From assembly GCA_934047225.1 (NCBI GenBank), contig OW204000.1:11302001-11366000 (forward strand): a stretch of DNA of 64,000 bases, in the 5' to 3' direction. Made by a program: the position numbers and the translations under genes. Below, one piece after another: positions 45,715-57,110 of this stretch. The notes under the pieces are model-generated. The model was not told where the DNA came from. It saw only the letters and a program-made list of their open reading frames with translations, and searched no databases. Every line of letters starts with the position of its first letter. The stretch's first letter is position 1. Source of the DNA: Ypsolopha sequella (lineage: Eukaryota; Arthropoda; Insecta; Lepidoptera; Ypsolophidae).

Positions 45715-45765
45715 AGTAGTAAAATATATTTCGACCACTAATTGTGGTCGGCATCAGTTACACAA
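45715..45765 (-). ncRNA. Hammerhead-ribozyme-like motif 4
   Basis: The minus strand reads CTGATGC, C, a GACCAC/GTGGTC stem with loop AATTA, then GAAATATATTTTAC. A short stem I is possible (GUAA before the core with UUAC after). The core's last base is C rather than A, so cleavage may be weak or absent. It shares GAAATATA with motifs 1-3. Confidence 0.4.
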
Positions 45766-45877
45766 TTATAAATAAAACTTAAAAATTAATAATTATAAAT
45801 TATAGATACTTATGATACTGAATATTTTATTTTTGTAATGATGACAGTAGCATTAATTTTTAAGTTTTATTTATAAT

Positions 45878-45927
45878 TGTGTAACTGATGCCGACCACAA
45901 TTAGTGGTCGAAATATATTTTACTACT
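45878..45927 (+). ncRNA. Hammerhead-ribozyme-like motif 5
   Basis: This is the mirror copy of motif 4 on the plus strand: CTGATGC at 45885-45891, the GACCAC/GTGGTC stem, then GAAATATA. It has identical core and caveats. Confidence 0.4.
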
Positions 45928-46160
45928 CACCTATAATTATATTTTTTTGTGTTTTCGTATATATATATATATATAATTTCTTTAATCGAAAAGACAAGAA
46001 AAGTCTATTATCATTTAGTGTATCATATCAGACATTAAATTAGGAAAATAATTGTTACAAGAAACAGGGAGGCGCAACTGTGAAACAAGAGCTAGAATTT
46101 ATTAGGATACCGGCGTTAGTTCCGATTTTGGCGACGCCCAATCCACGCGCCAAAAGAGCC

Positions 46161-47133
46161 GGAGTACTATCGAATCTGGCAATATTTGTGTGTCTGCAGT
46201 GTTTTTGGTTCTTGTATATTTTTTATATAAGGCATATATTTTTTGTAGTTTTTTAACTTACATCGTTTCCAGCAGTACAAAAAGCCAAGTCACGTTTCTG
46301 ACTAAAACTTTTTTCTTGGTCTCTGATATAATCTCTTTGCCAAGTGACTTCAGCAAGCCGCGTTTTCCGCTGACAATATAATCTGGTGCTTGATCTAATT
46401 TCTAGCCTAGAGTTTCTTTGGCGAGGCTCAAAGCCCATCCACGTTCCATATCAAGTGATTTAACCTTTCACCTAAACGGCTGATAGTGCGGGATGCCTTT
46501 CTGACTAAAACTGTTTTTTCGGTCTCTAACCTTACTTTTTGCTCAAGTTTATTTCGCAAAACCATAAGCACTCGTGGTCCATGATCTTACCCTCGGGTCT
46601 ATGGTATAAAAGTACACTACAGTATCAAATATTTTTCCATGAGGAGTAGTGGCCGAATCACTATCGGATGGGGCTGGATGTTGTCGATGGGTCCCTGTGC
46701 GTTGGTAGAAGGGGGGCTCATAATAACAGTCACGATTACTTAGACGTTTTAAGAACTGACATGTTGCCAACAGTCCACGTTACGTATCCGCACGTTACAT
46801 ACACTTCGTGCACGACAACCTGCACAATCTGCACATGCGCAGCGCACTGTATAAAAAACATGTAATGCAAGATTGGCTCAGCACTATGGTGTGACGAAAT
46901 TCCACTTTTTTTCAAATTTCATATTGTAATTTTTATAAATTCTTTAAAAGGATTTGTAAAAAGCTCACATGAAAAAATATTGGACTACATTTTTACATTT
47001 TCTGCATATTTGGTTCAAATTTGTAAAAAGTGTAAAATAAAAAAAATTATATAAAAATTCGTCAATTAATATGTCTCAGATTAAATACTAACTGTGTAAA
47101 TTTACAGAATTTCCCATTTGTAGCATAGTTATC
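46161..47133. other. No recognisable gene
   Basis: A short direct repeat (TTTCTGACTAAAACT followed by GGTCTCT) occurs at about 46297 and 46499. A region near 46630-46850 is less A+T-rich, but its frames on both strands overlap and have no family features. Confidence 0.35.
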
Positions 47134-47530
47134 AGTTTTTAGGGTTCCGTACCTAAAAGGTACAAAAGGAACCTTTATACAGTGAGACTCCGTTGTCCGT
47201 CTGTCCGTATGTCACAGCCTCATAACTTTAGCACCATTAAAGATAAAGAACTGAAATTTGGCACAAAAATAGCATTAATTTGCCCAAATATTACGGTGTA
47301 AAAAACATATGAAAAATATGAAATTTTTGAAAACAAAAGTGAGAAAACTAAAAAATATTATCTCCTAAAAATACAATATGCGTATTAAATTGTAGATATA
47401 AAAAAAATAATTGTAAAAATATACGTTTACTGTATTTACTGGCCCTGGTTACAAGAAATCTTTAAAAAACCACAAAAATATATATGGAGGACATATACCT
47501 TATCTCCAAAACTGGTGGACAAAAAAAGCA
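47134..47530 (+). repeat. Dispersed repeat H2, copy 1
   Basis: It begins TTTTTAGGGTTCCGTACCTA and continues with GGTACAAAAGGAACCTTTAT, GAGACTCCGTTGTCCGTC, CATTAAAGATAAAG and TACTGTATTTACTGG. It matches 53353-53760 along its length and is a relative of the H repeats by its GTTCCGTAC/GTCCGTC start. Confidence 0.75.
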
Positions 47531-48151
47531 TGGTAATATGTGTTTACGTAAAGATTACAGGAAAAATAAAGCGGTTGCGAAATTATTTAATGAATAAACA
47601 AAAATCTATAAACATATATATGTATATATACGTACATACATTATATCTTAAATATATAAAACAAAGTCGTGTTAGTTACACCACTTATAACTCAAGATCG
47701 GCTGGATCGATGTTAGTTATCTCTTTTTTGGTGTATTCTTATCCGCTCCGAATAGCAGAATAAGTAATAAAATATCGGATAAGTTATCGAATAACAATAA
47801 ATAAATAAATTCATTTTACGAATGCAAACAGCATGTGGTGCCATCTGTTGACAAAACTACGCATATAAAAGAAACCTATTTATCTAGCGTTCTGATATCA
47901 TTAAATAACATCTAAACCCCAAGTTTTAAAATCGCTTAGTTATTCCAAGAACTATTATTTCTGCATATATTCAATACCCTACGCTAAGCCTACAACGGTA
48001 CTGAAACTACATGGGTCCCTGCCATTCTTCTTTCGCAATGGCAAGCAATAAAACATTTCTGTATTTGCAAAAAAGTTGTATTAATGTTATTCCCTTAATG
48101 AAATCCTAAATTAAGTTTAACTAAAGTTAACACGATATTATTAGACTGTTA

Positions 48152-48181
48152 GGCGGAACGAAGTTCGCCGGGTCAGGTAGT
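48152..48181 (+). mobile_element. Helitron-like 3' end
   Basis: A perfect hairpin, GGCGGAACGAAGTTCGCC (48152-48169), is followed by GGGTCAGGTAGT, one base from the expected CTAGT. This is the usual arrangement at Helitron 3' ends. The 5' end is not identified. Confidence 0.5.
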
Positions 48182-48450
48182 TGATATATATAAGTTACTA
48201 TGGCGTCTAGTTCCAAATCCCAGTGCGTTTGGAGTTAAACGGAACTAAACATGTAAGTTATAGCAATAGCTACCTAACAATTTTTTAATATTTTATGACT
48301 TACTAGGCCTTTTTGTGAATCAATAGGCTTCACTTGGTACACAGTAACCAGTTTTAAGTGAATTCACTCCTTCCTCCCCCCTCCTCTCCCTCTGCGGTTC
48401 GTTTGCAGGTGGCCACTGGCCAGGCAGGCGCATAGGCGCAGATATCATTT

Positions 48451-48730
48451 GTTTTTAGGATTCCGTACCCAAAGGGTAACCAACGCTGTCCGTCTGTCTG
48501 TCCGTCTGTCCGTCTGTCACCAGGCTGTATCTCATGAACCGTGACAGTTAAACAGTTGAACTTTTCACAGATGATGTATTTCTGTTGCTGCTATAACAAA
48601 AAATACTAAAAAATAGAATAAAATAAATATTTAAGAGGGCTCCCATACAAAAGACATGTTTTTTATACCGTTTTTATAGATAATGGAACTCTTCGTGCGC
48701 GAGTCCAACTCGCACTTGGCCGATTTTTAG
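48451..48730 (+). repeat. Dispersed repeat H, plus-strand copy
   Basis: It starts GTTTTTAGGATTCCGTACCC, runs through GTCCGTCTGTCCGTCTGTCC, CACCAGGCTGTATCTCATGA and AGAGGGCTCCCATACAAAAG, and ends CGCGAGTCCAACTCGCACTT. It is the best-preserved copy, pairing with 22051-22308 in reverse. Confidence 0.85.
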
Positions 48731-49217
48731 TATTGTTTGTGACTTGACGTTATCATTGTTTTATTTATGTTTTTAATTATTATATTTCCCACAATTATAA
48801 CAAAAATCTATCCAGCCAGCTACTTAAAACCAGTCACGCATCCAATTACTGGCTTGGGCAAGTATTGTTTAGTTTTTAATTGGTAATAGTACGTTCACCA
48901 AGTGCCAAGAGTACTCTACGGTTTCAACTTATGTCTTAGTAATAATCCATACTACTCAACAAGGCTATATTACTCCGATCGGACTAGCAATCAAGACAAG
49001 CGTAACCGTAATTCTTGTTCTAGATGTAAATACCTATAAAATCACATATCTCTTATTTCTATTGGAGCGGGTACCAGAGTCTATACAATTCCTGGCATCA
49101 TCCTTTCAAATAAATTAATTTTGTTTGAAATCTATTCCTTCTTCAATTGGTAGTTCCCATAAAAACCAAAAATTTTTTTTAAGCCAAATAATTTATCCGT
49201 AGTCTGACGATACGATT

Positions 49218-49365
49218 CTATTTTGTTTTATTTATAACACTTTTTGCACATTTACACAAATAACTTAAAATACAAAAGAAACAATTAAACATGGTGTACA
49301 AGGGCGGCACTTATTTCCTTATAGCAATATCTTCCAGGCAACCCTTGGTAGCTAACAGAAAGATG
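49218..49365 (-). mobile_element. Jockey-like LINE 3' end, copy 1
   Basis: TTTATAACACTTTTTGCACA, AACATGGTGTACAAGGGCGG and TTCCAGGCAACCCTTGG recur at 61349-61470. In reverse it looks like a 3' UTR with a terminal A-rich tail. There is no reading frame. Confidence 0.65.
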
Positions 49366-49519
49366 AACAAACTAACATGTGGAGTTGTAAATACTAATTA
49401 GAAAATAATAGGGAGATCAAGATTAATATAATATATAAACCTAAATATCTAAATACGTAAGTCGGTAAGCATAAACGATTTTAATTTCATATTTTTCCTG
49501 GCCTGTTTTTTGCATCTAT

Positions 49520-49700
49520 GTCTATGCTGCGTCGCTGATGCGAGGGTTTTGGCACCTCGCTCACCATCACCAACCCACCTGCCTAGCGTGTGTGAGTATG
49601 GGCATTTCCTCCAGGAGGACCGCCAAGTTTAGCAGAATCTTGGAAAGGGCTATGTCCAGTAGTGGACGAACTAGACTGATATAGATGTGGATGGTTTCTA
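49520..49700 (+). mobile_element. LINE 3' end (same family as 28020-28192)
   Basis: CTGATGCGAGGGTTTTGGCA, CCAGGAGGACCGCCAAG, GGGCTATGTCCAGTAGTGGA and a GATGTGGATGG tail match the copy at 28020. It is a dead fragment. Confidence 0.65.
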
Positions 49701-50581
49701 ATTTCAGCTCAATGGTCTTTAGAGTTATACCACAGACAGACACACGCTAGTCGATAAAATAAGACTAAATTACCTTGCTGCTCCAATATATGAGATGAAT
49801 GTAAGTTGCAAGCCGAATAAGTCTTCCTTTAGACTCAAGCGATGTTATTTATACCTTGTTGCATACATTATTCTATGACAAAATAACTGCAGTGTGTGCC
49901 AAGACGATGTACGACAAAATTACTCACAACAACCTGTGCCCATGTCAAATCAAACAAAACGTAACCTCCAAAAGCCTAAAACTAAACATACACAATAAAC
50001 CATAGACAATAAAATTAAAATAAACGAAGACCATGTTCAATACGAAATCGTGACGAAACTCTGAAAGGCTATTACGCCAAATCGTCGACAATTTCCATGT
50101 ATATTCCGTTAAAAGATTTGCAAATGTCTATTCCTCATACGTCATAATTTCTTCGCACACAATAAAATTGCAAGCTCACCACTTAATATTTCTTACTACT
50201 TATTTGTTCCCAGCATAGACAAACTACATTCTATACGACCTCTATACTGCGTCGGTGGTTGTATTATGTTACAATGTTGTCTTATATTGTGGAAAATGCT
50301 TTCTAAGAAAATATGCATATAACATTGACACAATGCTCAATCAATGTTGAACAAAGCAGATAGTTTTAAGAAACAATACACTTATACATGGTTGGGTTAA
50401 GTTGTTGAAAATAAATTAAGTATAGATTTGTAAAAGTAATTTGTACACATTTTTGCAAAAGTTATAATTGCCCATTTTTATGGGATGATTAAAAGCTAAA
50501 GAAGGAACCCGGAAAACTCTCTTACGGATATTCAGGTTTAATGCCCGTTCAAGGTTTTTTTTTTCATCAAATTTCATTTTA
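49701..50581. other. No recognisable gene
   Basis: A+T-rich, with nothing structured seen. Confidence 0.35.
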
Positions 50582-50995
50582 GGATGATGGCCTCCCTAGC
50601 AACTTTTTTATTACCCGTCCAGCACAATAAGTCCATAAGTCCAAAGTGGCAAAGACCTTATTTGCTTTTGATAGAGGCGATTATATTTTGGCTCATTGGC
50701 ATGTTTTTCTTGGACGCGTAATACTAATGATTACGCAGCGAAACAACAAATTGGTGTGTTTTTAGCTGATACTGAAATATTTTGTAGGGAAAAAAAATTT
50801 CGATTTAAGTAGAATTCTTTCATATTTCTTTTACCTATTTTATGGACAAAAATTTTTGACAAAAGTATAAATCTTAATACATTGTTTATAAGTAGAATCT
50901 CTAGATAAAAGATCAATAAATCAAATATATTTTTTTCAATAGAGTCCAAATTTCTTCAAACGAATCCTCGAAAATCTGGCGTTGTTCATACTCTA
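50582..50995 (+). repeat. Dispersed repeat E, copy 2
   Basis: This matches 44875-45340 with small deletions and a duplicated AAGTCC near 50630 (AAGTCCATAAGTCC). It is the most diverged of the three copies. Confidence 0.8.
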
Positions 50996-52611
50996 GGCTC
51001 ATGTACAGTCTAAATTGTTATTTCTATCTTGTGATGCAGTCCAATAATATTTATTAAGTTAGAGTAATCGTTTCCTTCGTTTTAGTAAATAACCAAATCT
51101 ACGGTAAAATACCAAAACAACATTTTTAGCATGTAATGTCAGTAGCATATCTTATCAAAAACACTAAGTTGAAGGTACGGAAATAACGCTTAAAGTCCAA
51201 CTACCATTAATATGGGGAAAGTTGAAAAAAAAAACTAACGACACAACCGCACGCACCAGAAAAACTAAGCCAAATTAAAATTAAGTAAGTATTGCAATAA
51301 ACAATAAAGGTTTGAACTTAATTTGAGAAGGGAAGTTTTTTCGTGTGTGTTCTGATAAAAGTTTTTTAACGGGTGCTTTTACGAAAATTTGTTTCAAAAA
51401 TCATTTCCTTGCAACTTTCATTGAAAACCCAATAGGGTCCATGAGTTTCTTAAAATTTTTGTTAATATGATAATTACATGTTTTTCATAAATCGAAAAAA
51501 AATATTAAGCATTTTAAGGTTTACTTTTAATTTTGAGCGCTGTCAGAAATAAACGTTTTTCATTAGGAATTTAAATACCTGGGTGGCTATTCTGGCACGT
51601 GCAAAAAAATTGCGAAGGCAGATTTCGGGTGATATGAAAATGGTTTTTCTGTGATAGTGTATCGATTTTTTCGACTGAAAACCTGTGGTACGTATTTTTT
51701 ACATTTTGTAATCGCCATCTGACGGATTAAAGTCATTCAAATTTACATCGCATGGTATTTATCACGCTCTAAACAAAAGTCGAATGATTGATAGTTCGAG
51801 TGAAAAATAGTGCCAGAATCGCCGTCCAGGTCCACAAATGGATGCCTTATTAGCTAATACAACCTTGCAGAAATTTTCATTTGACAGCACATTTACTAAA
51901 ACTACAGGCCTCCAAAATCAGCTTTATTGCCTTACCATTTGAGTATTATTTGTAAATATGAAGAAAATGTTAGTAAAGTAGTTTTACGTATGGACCAGTA
52001 AGATGAAATTACGTTGTGGGAAGGCAGAAGCGGGAAAATAAAATTGTCTCATGAAGTATTAAGTAGTCTTAGAATGCACAGACAGACATTACTATAAGTA
52101 ATTGGCAAGAAAATTGTAATCACAACCATTTTTTCCAAGCATAAACCGCAAACGTCAATTACACCAGCCATTACAAACAGTCGTTTAAGGAAAAAAAAAG
52201 AAGAAAAATTGCTATAAGTATGTAGCAATTACAAAATCACCATAATGGACCTAGTTAGGCATTCACAGACAACTCTGAAAATAATTCTTAATACGACATT
52301 GATTAGCTTGAAGTCATGAAAATCGAGGTGCACGGTGCCATATGTTACTGTCACTGCGAGAAGACTGAAGTTTTAAATATTATTATAAATAAATTGAAAA
52401 TTAGCTTTTAAGAAAATATATTTTGACTATGCATATTTGAATAACTTCCAAAAGTTTGAACTTCCAATTCAATTAATAACATACTGCTATTTAAAACATA
52501 AGTGAACGAAGCAGAGTTTTCTTTTCGAATAGCTTTTCCTGTTTTTTTTTATATATGTTACAGTCAGAGTCACTCCCATTACGCTAGGACATATTAATTA
52601 CTCGTCGAAGG
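50996..52611. other. No recognisable gene
   Basis: No supported open frame, repeat partner or hairpin found. Confidence 0.35.
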
Positions 52612-52757
52612 TTTAAGGCCGCTACATACCGGATGCGTGCGCGTGGCAGCACCAGTTGTATAAAACTAGACTGACACATTGTGCCAATGTGCACGCAATA
52701 CTTGAGCTGCCACGCACGACGCTACGCGCACGCATTTGGTGTGTATCGGCCTTTAAG
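52612..52757. mobile_element. MITE with TTAAGGCCG ends
   Basis: The left arm, TTTAAGGCCGCTACATACCG then GATGCGTGCGCGTGGCAG, pairs with the right arm (in reverse TTAAAGGCCGATACACACC, AAATGCGTGCGCGTAGCG). The shared (T)TTAA at the ends may be target sequence. It is unusually G+C-rich for this window. The open frames at 52656-52970 and 52681-52896 begin inside it and are not convincing. Confidence 0.75.
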
Positions 52758-53352
52758 AACAGACATCATGACGCGACCAACTCAGTTGTGGGCGTGGCCA
52801 AATATCATGCTGTTTCATTTCGCTATAAGGTGCACGATCCATGTAACTTGCGAGGACAATACAATCGTGCCGATTTCGTCGCGGGCGCAAAATTGAAAAC
52901 TTGTTTCAGAAGAAACCACCTTTTGTCAAGATTGCGGATGTTTTCAAACATTATTTTTGATTATTATTAATCTAGATTACAATTTCAATGTTTTACTTGT
53001 TTTAATTTTGTGATTTTATCTAAAACAATAAAAGCATATTCGGCTACACTTTTGGTAAAAAACCGTGAAATTATTGTATTTTACGGATTTGTTGTTAAGA
53101 TATTACTCAAATTTCACGATTATTAGTTCGACTTAAACATAGATCTAGATAATGTTAATGAACTCAACCTAAAATATTAAAATAACACCCCACAGATCTC
53201 TATCTGCTACGATCCTGACACGCCTCTTTTGCTTCTTCTAGAACCATTAGTTCCTATTATAAACGTTCTAATATTTTAAATAGTGAAAGTGGTTATGAAA
53301 TACAAGCAAAAGTAGTAGGCACACTGGAAGTAAGAGGTTGTCCGTTAATTTT

Positions 53353-53760
53353 TGGGGGTTCGAGGTACAAAAGGAACCTTTATAATGAGACTCCGTTGTC
53401 CGTCCGTCCGTCCATCCGTATGTCACAGCATCATTACTTTAACTTTAGCGCTGTTAAAGATGAATACATGAAATTTGGCAACAAAATTGCATTAATTTGT
53501 CTACATAACATAGTGTGAAAAAAATTTTTTTTTTTGAATAATTCCAATATTAAATAGAGAAAAATAAAAAAATACCTTAAAAATACAATATCGGTATCAA
53601 ATTGTAGATATTAAAGAGTCGATTGTAAAAATATATACTTTAACTATATTTACTGGCACTCATTTCGAGAAACTTTAGGACACCACAAAAAAGTTATGTC
53701 TCCCCTCTTATCTCCGAAACTAGAGAACCGAAAAATATAAAAAAAATTGACGATTATAGG
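53353..53760 (+). repeat. Dispersed repeat H2, copy 2
   Basis: This matches 47134-47530: GGTACAAAAGGAACCTTTAT, AATGAGACTCCGTTGTCCGT, TTTGGCAACAAAATTGCATT, TATATTTACTGGCACTC. A degraded (TACA)-type repeat relative (GATCTCTATCTGCTACGATC) lies just upstream at 53190-53260. Confidence 0.75.
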
Positions 53761-54354
53761 TCATAACTGGCCAATTTCAGGAAAACTATAACAAATTGTA
53801 ATTGTAAACTATATCAAATTGTAAAAAGCTAAATAGTAAAAATAAATAGTTTAGCTATGTATGTATAGAGTTTATTATAATGTGAGTAGTTATTATTTGA
53901 AGTGAAGTACAAAAAGGTATTTTTTTTGCTTTTATTCAGTTTTAACTGGTAAAACCGTACTACCACCGATTTGCTGAATTTCCCGCAACCTGTATAACGA
54001 CAATTTAAAGACTGTTAAAGGTCGATTTTATTACCTTATTGTTATGCTTCTTCAGGTTCTATTAACCCTTATGACAATATTAGGATAATGACTTCTACAC
54101 ACGCGAACCATTTTTATTATCACGGTCCTTGATGGGTTAAGACGGTTTCAAAATCTTGTGCCATGATAGTTTCAGACATTTTACTATTTCAATAAACAAA
54201 AAAATAAATAAAGGTAGTCCCTAAAAATGTTTAAACTATTTTTTTTTTTTTTGTGGTCTACATTTTGATGTTTGTTATTTTAATGGTTCTTACTGACTCT
54301 TTCATCAGTGTAATCTTGATACTGTAGACTACAGTTTTTTAACTGAGATTTGTA

Positions 54355-54500
54355 GTTTTTAAGGTTCCGTACCCGAATGGTGTTAAACTGGATCCTAACC
54401 TATCCTATCACTTCGCTGTCTGTCCGTTTGTCAGGTTCTACAGTTTCAACCGTAATATAGGCAGCGAGATGAAATTTTCACAGAATACTCTAGCATACGG
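54355..54500 (+). repeat. Dispersed repeat H, truncated copy
   Basis: TTTTTAAGGTTCCGTACCCG, then CGCTGTCTGTCCGTTTGTCA and GAAATTTTCACAGAAT resemble the first half of the H repeats. The 3' half is missing. Confidence 0.6.
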
Positions 54501-54541
54501 CAATAAAAAAAAAAACAAGGGACGGTCCCAATACTTGACAG

Positions 54542-54708
54542 TAAAGCCAATTCTGAAGGCTTTAATTTTAGTTTTGGTGCTGTCAAAGTTTAAAATTTTC
54601 CAAAGAAATTTAGCTTCTATTCCTAACTCTTAAGGACTATTTTGTATCGAAGAAAATTTAGTTTTGACAGCACTAAATCTAAAATTAAAGCCTTCAGAAT
54701 CGGCTTTA
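54542..54708. mobile_element. MITE with TA target sites and 44-bp arms
   Basis: Left AAAGCCAATTCTGAAGGCTT and right AAGCCTTCAGAATCGGCTTT pair and continue inward through AATTTTAG and GGTGCTGTCAAA. TA flanks both ends, as in mariner-like elements. Relatives are at 29066-29085 and 29735-29850. Confidence 0.75.
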
Positions 54709-55083
54709 GTAGCATATTAAAAGACATAGAGCTTCCAATAGAAAATTGCAAGTAACAAGGCTCGTCCAAAGAAAAAAACATGAACAAAAAATTAATTGAT
54801 GCAAAATGGCGCTTAAAAGGGAAGTTGCTATTTATTTTTATTATTTATTTAATTAAATTGTATGATATTACAGATAATTCTATTTCGTAATACAACTGCA
54901 AAAGGTTAAATTACATTAAATTAATTCTACATATAGGTAATGTAGATTATAGTAATTATAGCAGATATTTTACGGTTATTAGGACAACTCTTTCAAGTAC
55001 TTTCAACCATCACACTTGCAGTACTTCAAACATTCTTTTGGTACTTGTTTTTTTTTAAATCTAATAGTGCTGTTTTTTATTCA

Positions 55084-55338
55084 GAACAATCCAAAACAGA
55101 TCAAAATACAAGGGATATTTGTCCAAAATATTCAGGAATTTTATTTCGCAACCAGATACAGGACCCACCGCATTATATCAATTTTATTTACATGATTTAC
55201 AATAAAACTGCTGCTAAAATTAAATCCGATCCATCTTTTAATCCATTGGCTGCGCTCATAAAAAAATTAAAATGGAATCAATCCTTAAGGGGGGCTTATC
55301 CCAATTTTGACTCTTTTCTGATTCATTTTAAACCATAA
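55084..55338 (+). CDS. Possible terminal exon of an unidentified gene
   Basis: A good acceptor (TGTTTTTTATTCAG, ending 55083) opens an 85-codon frame ending in TAA at 55338. The predicted peptide has a balanced composition (DPPHYINFIYMIYN, SFNPLAALIKKLKW, PNFDSFLIHFKP), unlike most frames here. I do not recognise it and found no donor or upstream exon in the window. It could be a pseudogene or part of a mobile element. No AATAAA lies immediately after the stop. Confidence 0.25.
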   Translation, partial: EQSKTDQNTRDICPKYSGILFRNQIQDPPHYINFIYMIYNKTAAKIKSDPSFNPLAALIKKLKWNQSLRGAYPNFDSFLIHFKP

Positions 55339-57110
55339 AATTGTGATATTTTGTGTCTGAAAAAAATATATATCTTAGATACATTCTTTCTGCAGATTTT
55401 TTACCGTTCAAAACGCGAAACATTATACTTTGATTGATCGAAAAAAAAACGGAAACTTGGTCGATTATTCATGTTTTTTTTTTGTTTTATATAAAATTTA
55501 CATTACCAAATCGTTGGAAAATTACAAGAAATTAGGGAAAATTTTATTTAGAAAGTACTTTAGATAGTTTTCTGAAAAGTATACCGTAAAAACGTTTTGT
55601 GAGCGGAAAACGTGTTTTTTAAGAGCGCGCGATGTTTCAGTTGTCGTAACAGCCACGGCTCAGGGCGCGCTATCTTAAACTATAATAAAAGATCATAGAG
55701 TTCAATTCTACTTGATGTAAAATGGGGTGCTTAATGTCAGGGATAAGGGGCCCTTAACCAAACCATATGAATGGTCAAAATTAAAACGAGGTATTAAACC
55801 TACGGCTCGTTTTTTCAGCTCACACTCATGTTTTAATAACCTCTGCTATGTGCCAGTTTCATAAACTATCATAGTTTTATTTTCCTTTTACTAAGCTGGC
55901 AGTCTAATTTATATTTTATTATTTAACATGAAATCTTCATTAAAACGGAACACACAGCAGAAAAATAGGCATCATTACCTCAGACCACCAATTAATAGGT
56001 ATTTTCATGTAATTTTCTATTCCTCTAATTGGACGACATTGTTATAATGAAAGAGTATCGTTCAAGACATAATATGACCTAAGTAATGAGGGGGGAGGTG
56101 TAAGGGGTATGGGGAGGTAACTTCTAATTTATTAACCGAGCTATCGATGGGCTTACCGTATAGAAATTAACTTTTACAATATTGCCTTCATCGTGCATAT
56201 TAGAATACGTGGATTGCACAGTTTTGGTAATTCGGTCAGAAGTATTACGAATATCACGGTTAAAACTGTGGCTTTGCTCCTGGGTAAAATTAAATGCACG
56301 TTTTCATAAGCCTTTATATTTAAATTTAACCTAGATTTTGCAATTGGCCTCATATACAACGTGGAGGATTACGCAATATTTTCAATTTATTTGTTTATTG
56401 TAATGTTCGTCAGATATGAGGCTTAAAGAAAAGAAGATACGTGTTTCACACATAACATTCCAATCTTTCTGCATCAAATCTTTGTCACTTCTGTCAGACT
56501 GAAAATTTGAAATTATTGTAAATAGTGGCTAGATTTTTTGTCCAGCAAGTACCTTATGAAAAATCCCAAGTAACACAAATATCTGTATAGTAGCCGTCTT
56601 ATTAACTACGTGGAAACTCAACCAGGCCATATAAAAAAAGTATATATCCGTACTCAACCATTGAAGTGCTTATTTGGGCAACAATTAAACAGCCTATAGC
56701 ACACACTTCTGCTTACAAGAAGTATGGAGGCATTGTAGGAGCATTAATTAGGGTCACAAAACGATATGAGCTCGTCAACAGCTGCTTAGCAGCCCGCATG
56801 TGAATTTTTTAACAGATATAGTCTTGAAAATACACTCCATACTCCATCCGTCACATCCTTTGTACAGCTTACGGAATTCTAAGGTCTACATTAGAATACC
56901 CAGAGGCAGTTGACTTAAGGGAAAATGTGTTTTCGGTCAAAGGAATACAGTATTTCAATAGTTGACTCAAATAAAATATATCGAATGAGTAAGTGATGGT
57001 GGTGCGTCGCTCGTAGTTGTTGTATTTGTGTATGTAAATATTATTGTTTGCCTTATCTGCCAATAAATCATTGCATTTGTAATTTTACTGTTAATTTTTA
57101 TTACTTTGGT
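55339..57110. other. No recognisable gene
   Basis: Only a short piece related to repeat F (GTCGTAACAGCCACGGCTC near 55640) stands out. Minus-strand frames at 56174-56359, 56869-57063 and 56967-57152 have no family features. Confidence 0.35.

Larger units (their letters stand above)
45657..45985. repeat. Foldback with about 130-bp arms, each with a hammerhead-like motif
   Basis: Arms 45657-45796 and 45848-45985 are near-perfect reverse complements, beginning TTAAAGAAATT, then (TA)n, CGAAAACACAAAAAAATATA and GGTGAGTAGTAAAATATATT, around a spacer of about 50-60 bp. Each arm contains one hammerhead-like core, so the two point away from each other. Confidence 0.85.
45452..46160. mobile_element. 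709-bp terminal-inverted-repeat element with nested foldback
   Basis: Perfect 21-bp ends, GGCTCTTTTGGCGCGTGGAT(T) and its reverse at 46140-46160, define the element. A 329-bp foldback (45657-45985) is nested inside. No transposase is encoded, so it is non-autonomous; superfamily unknown. Confidence 0.75.
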
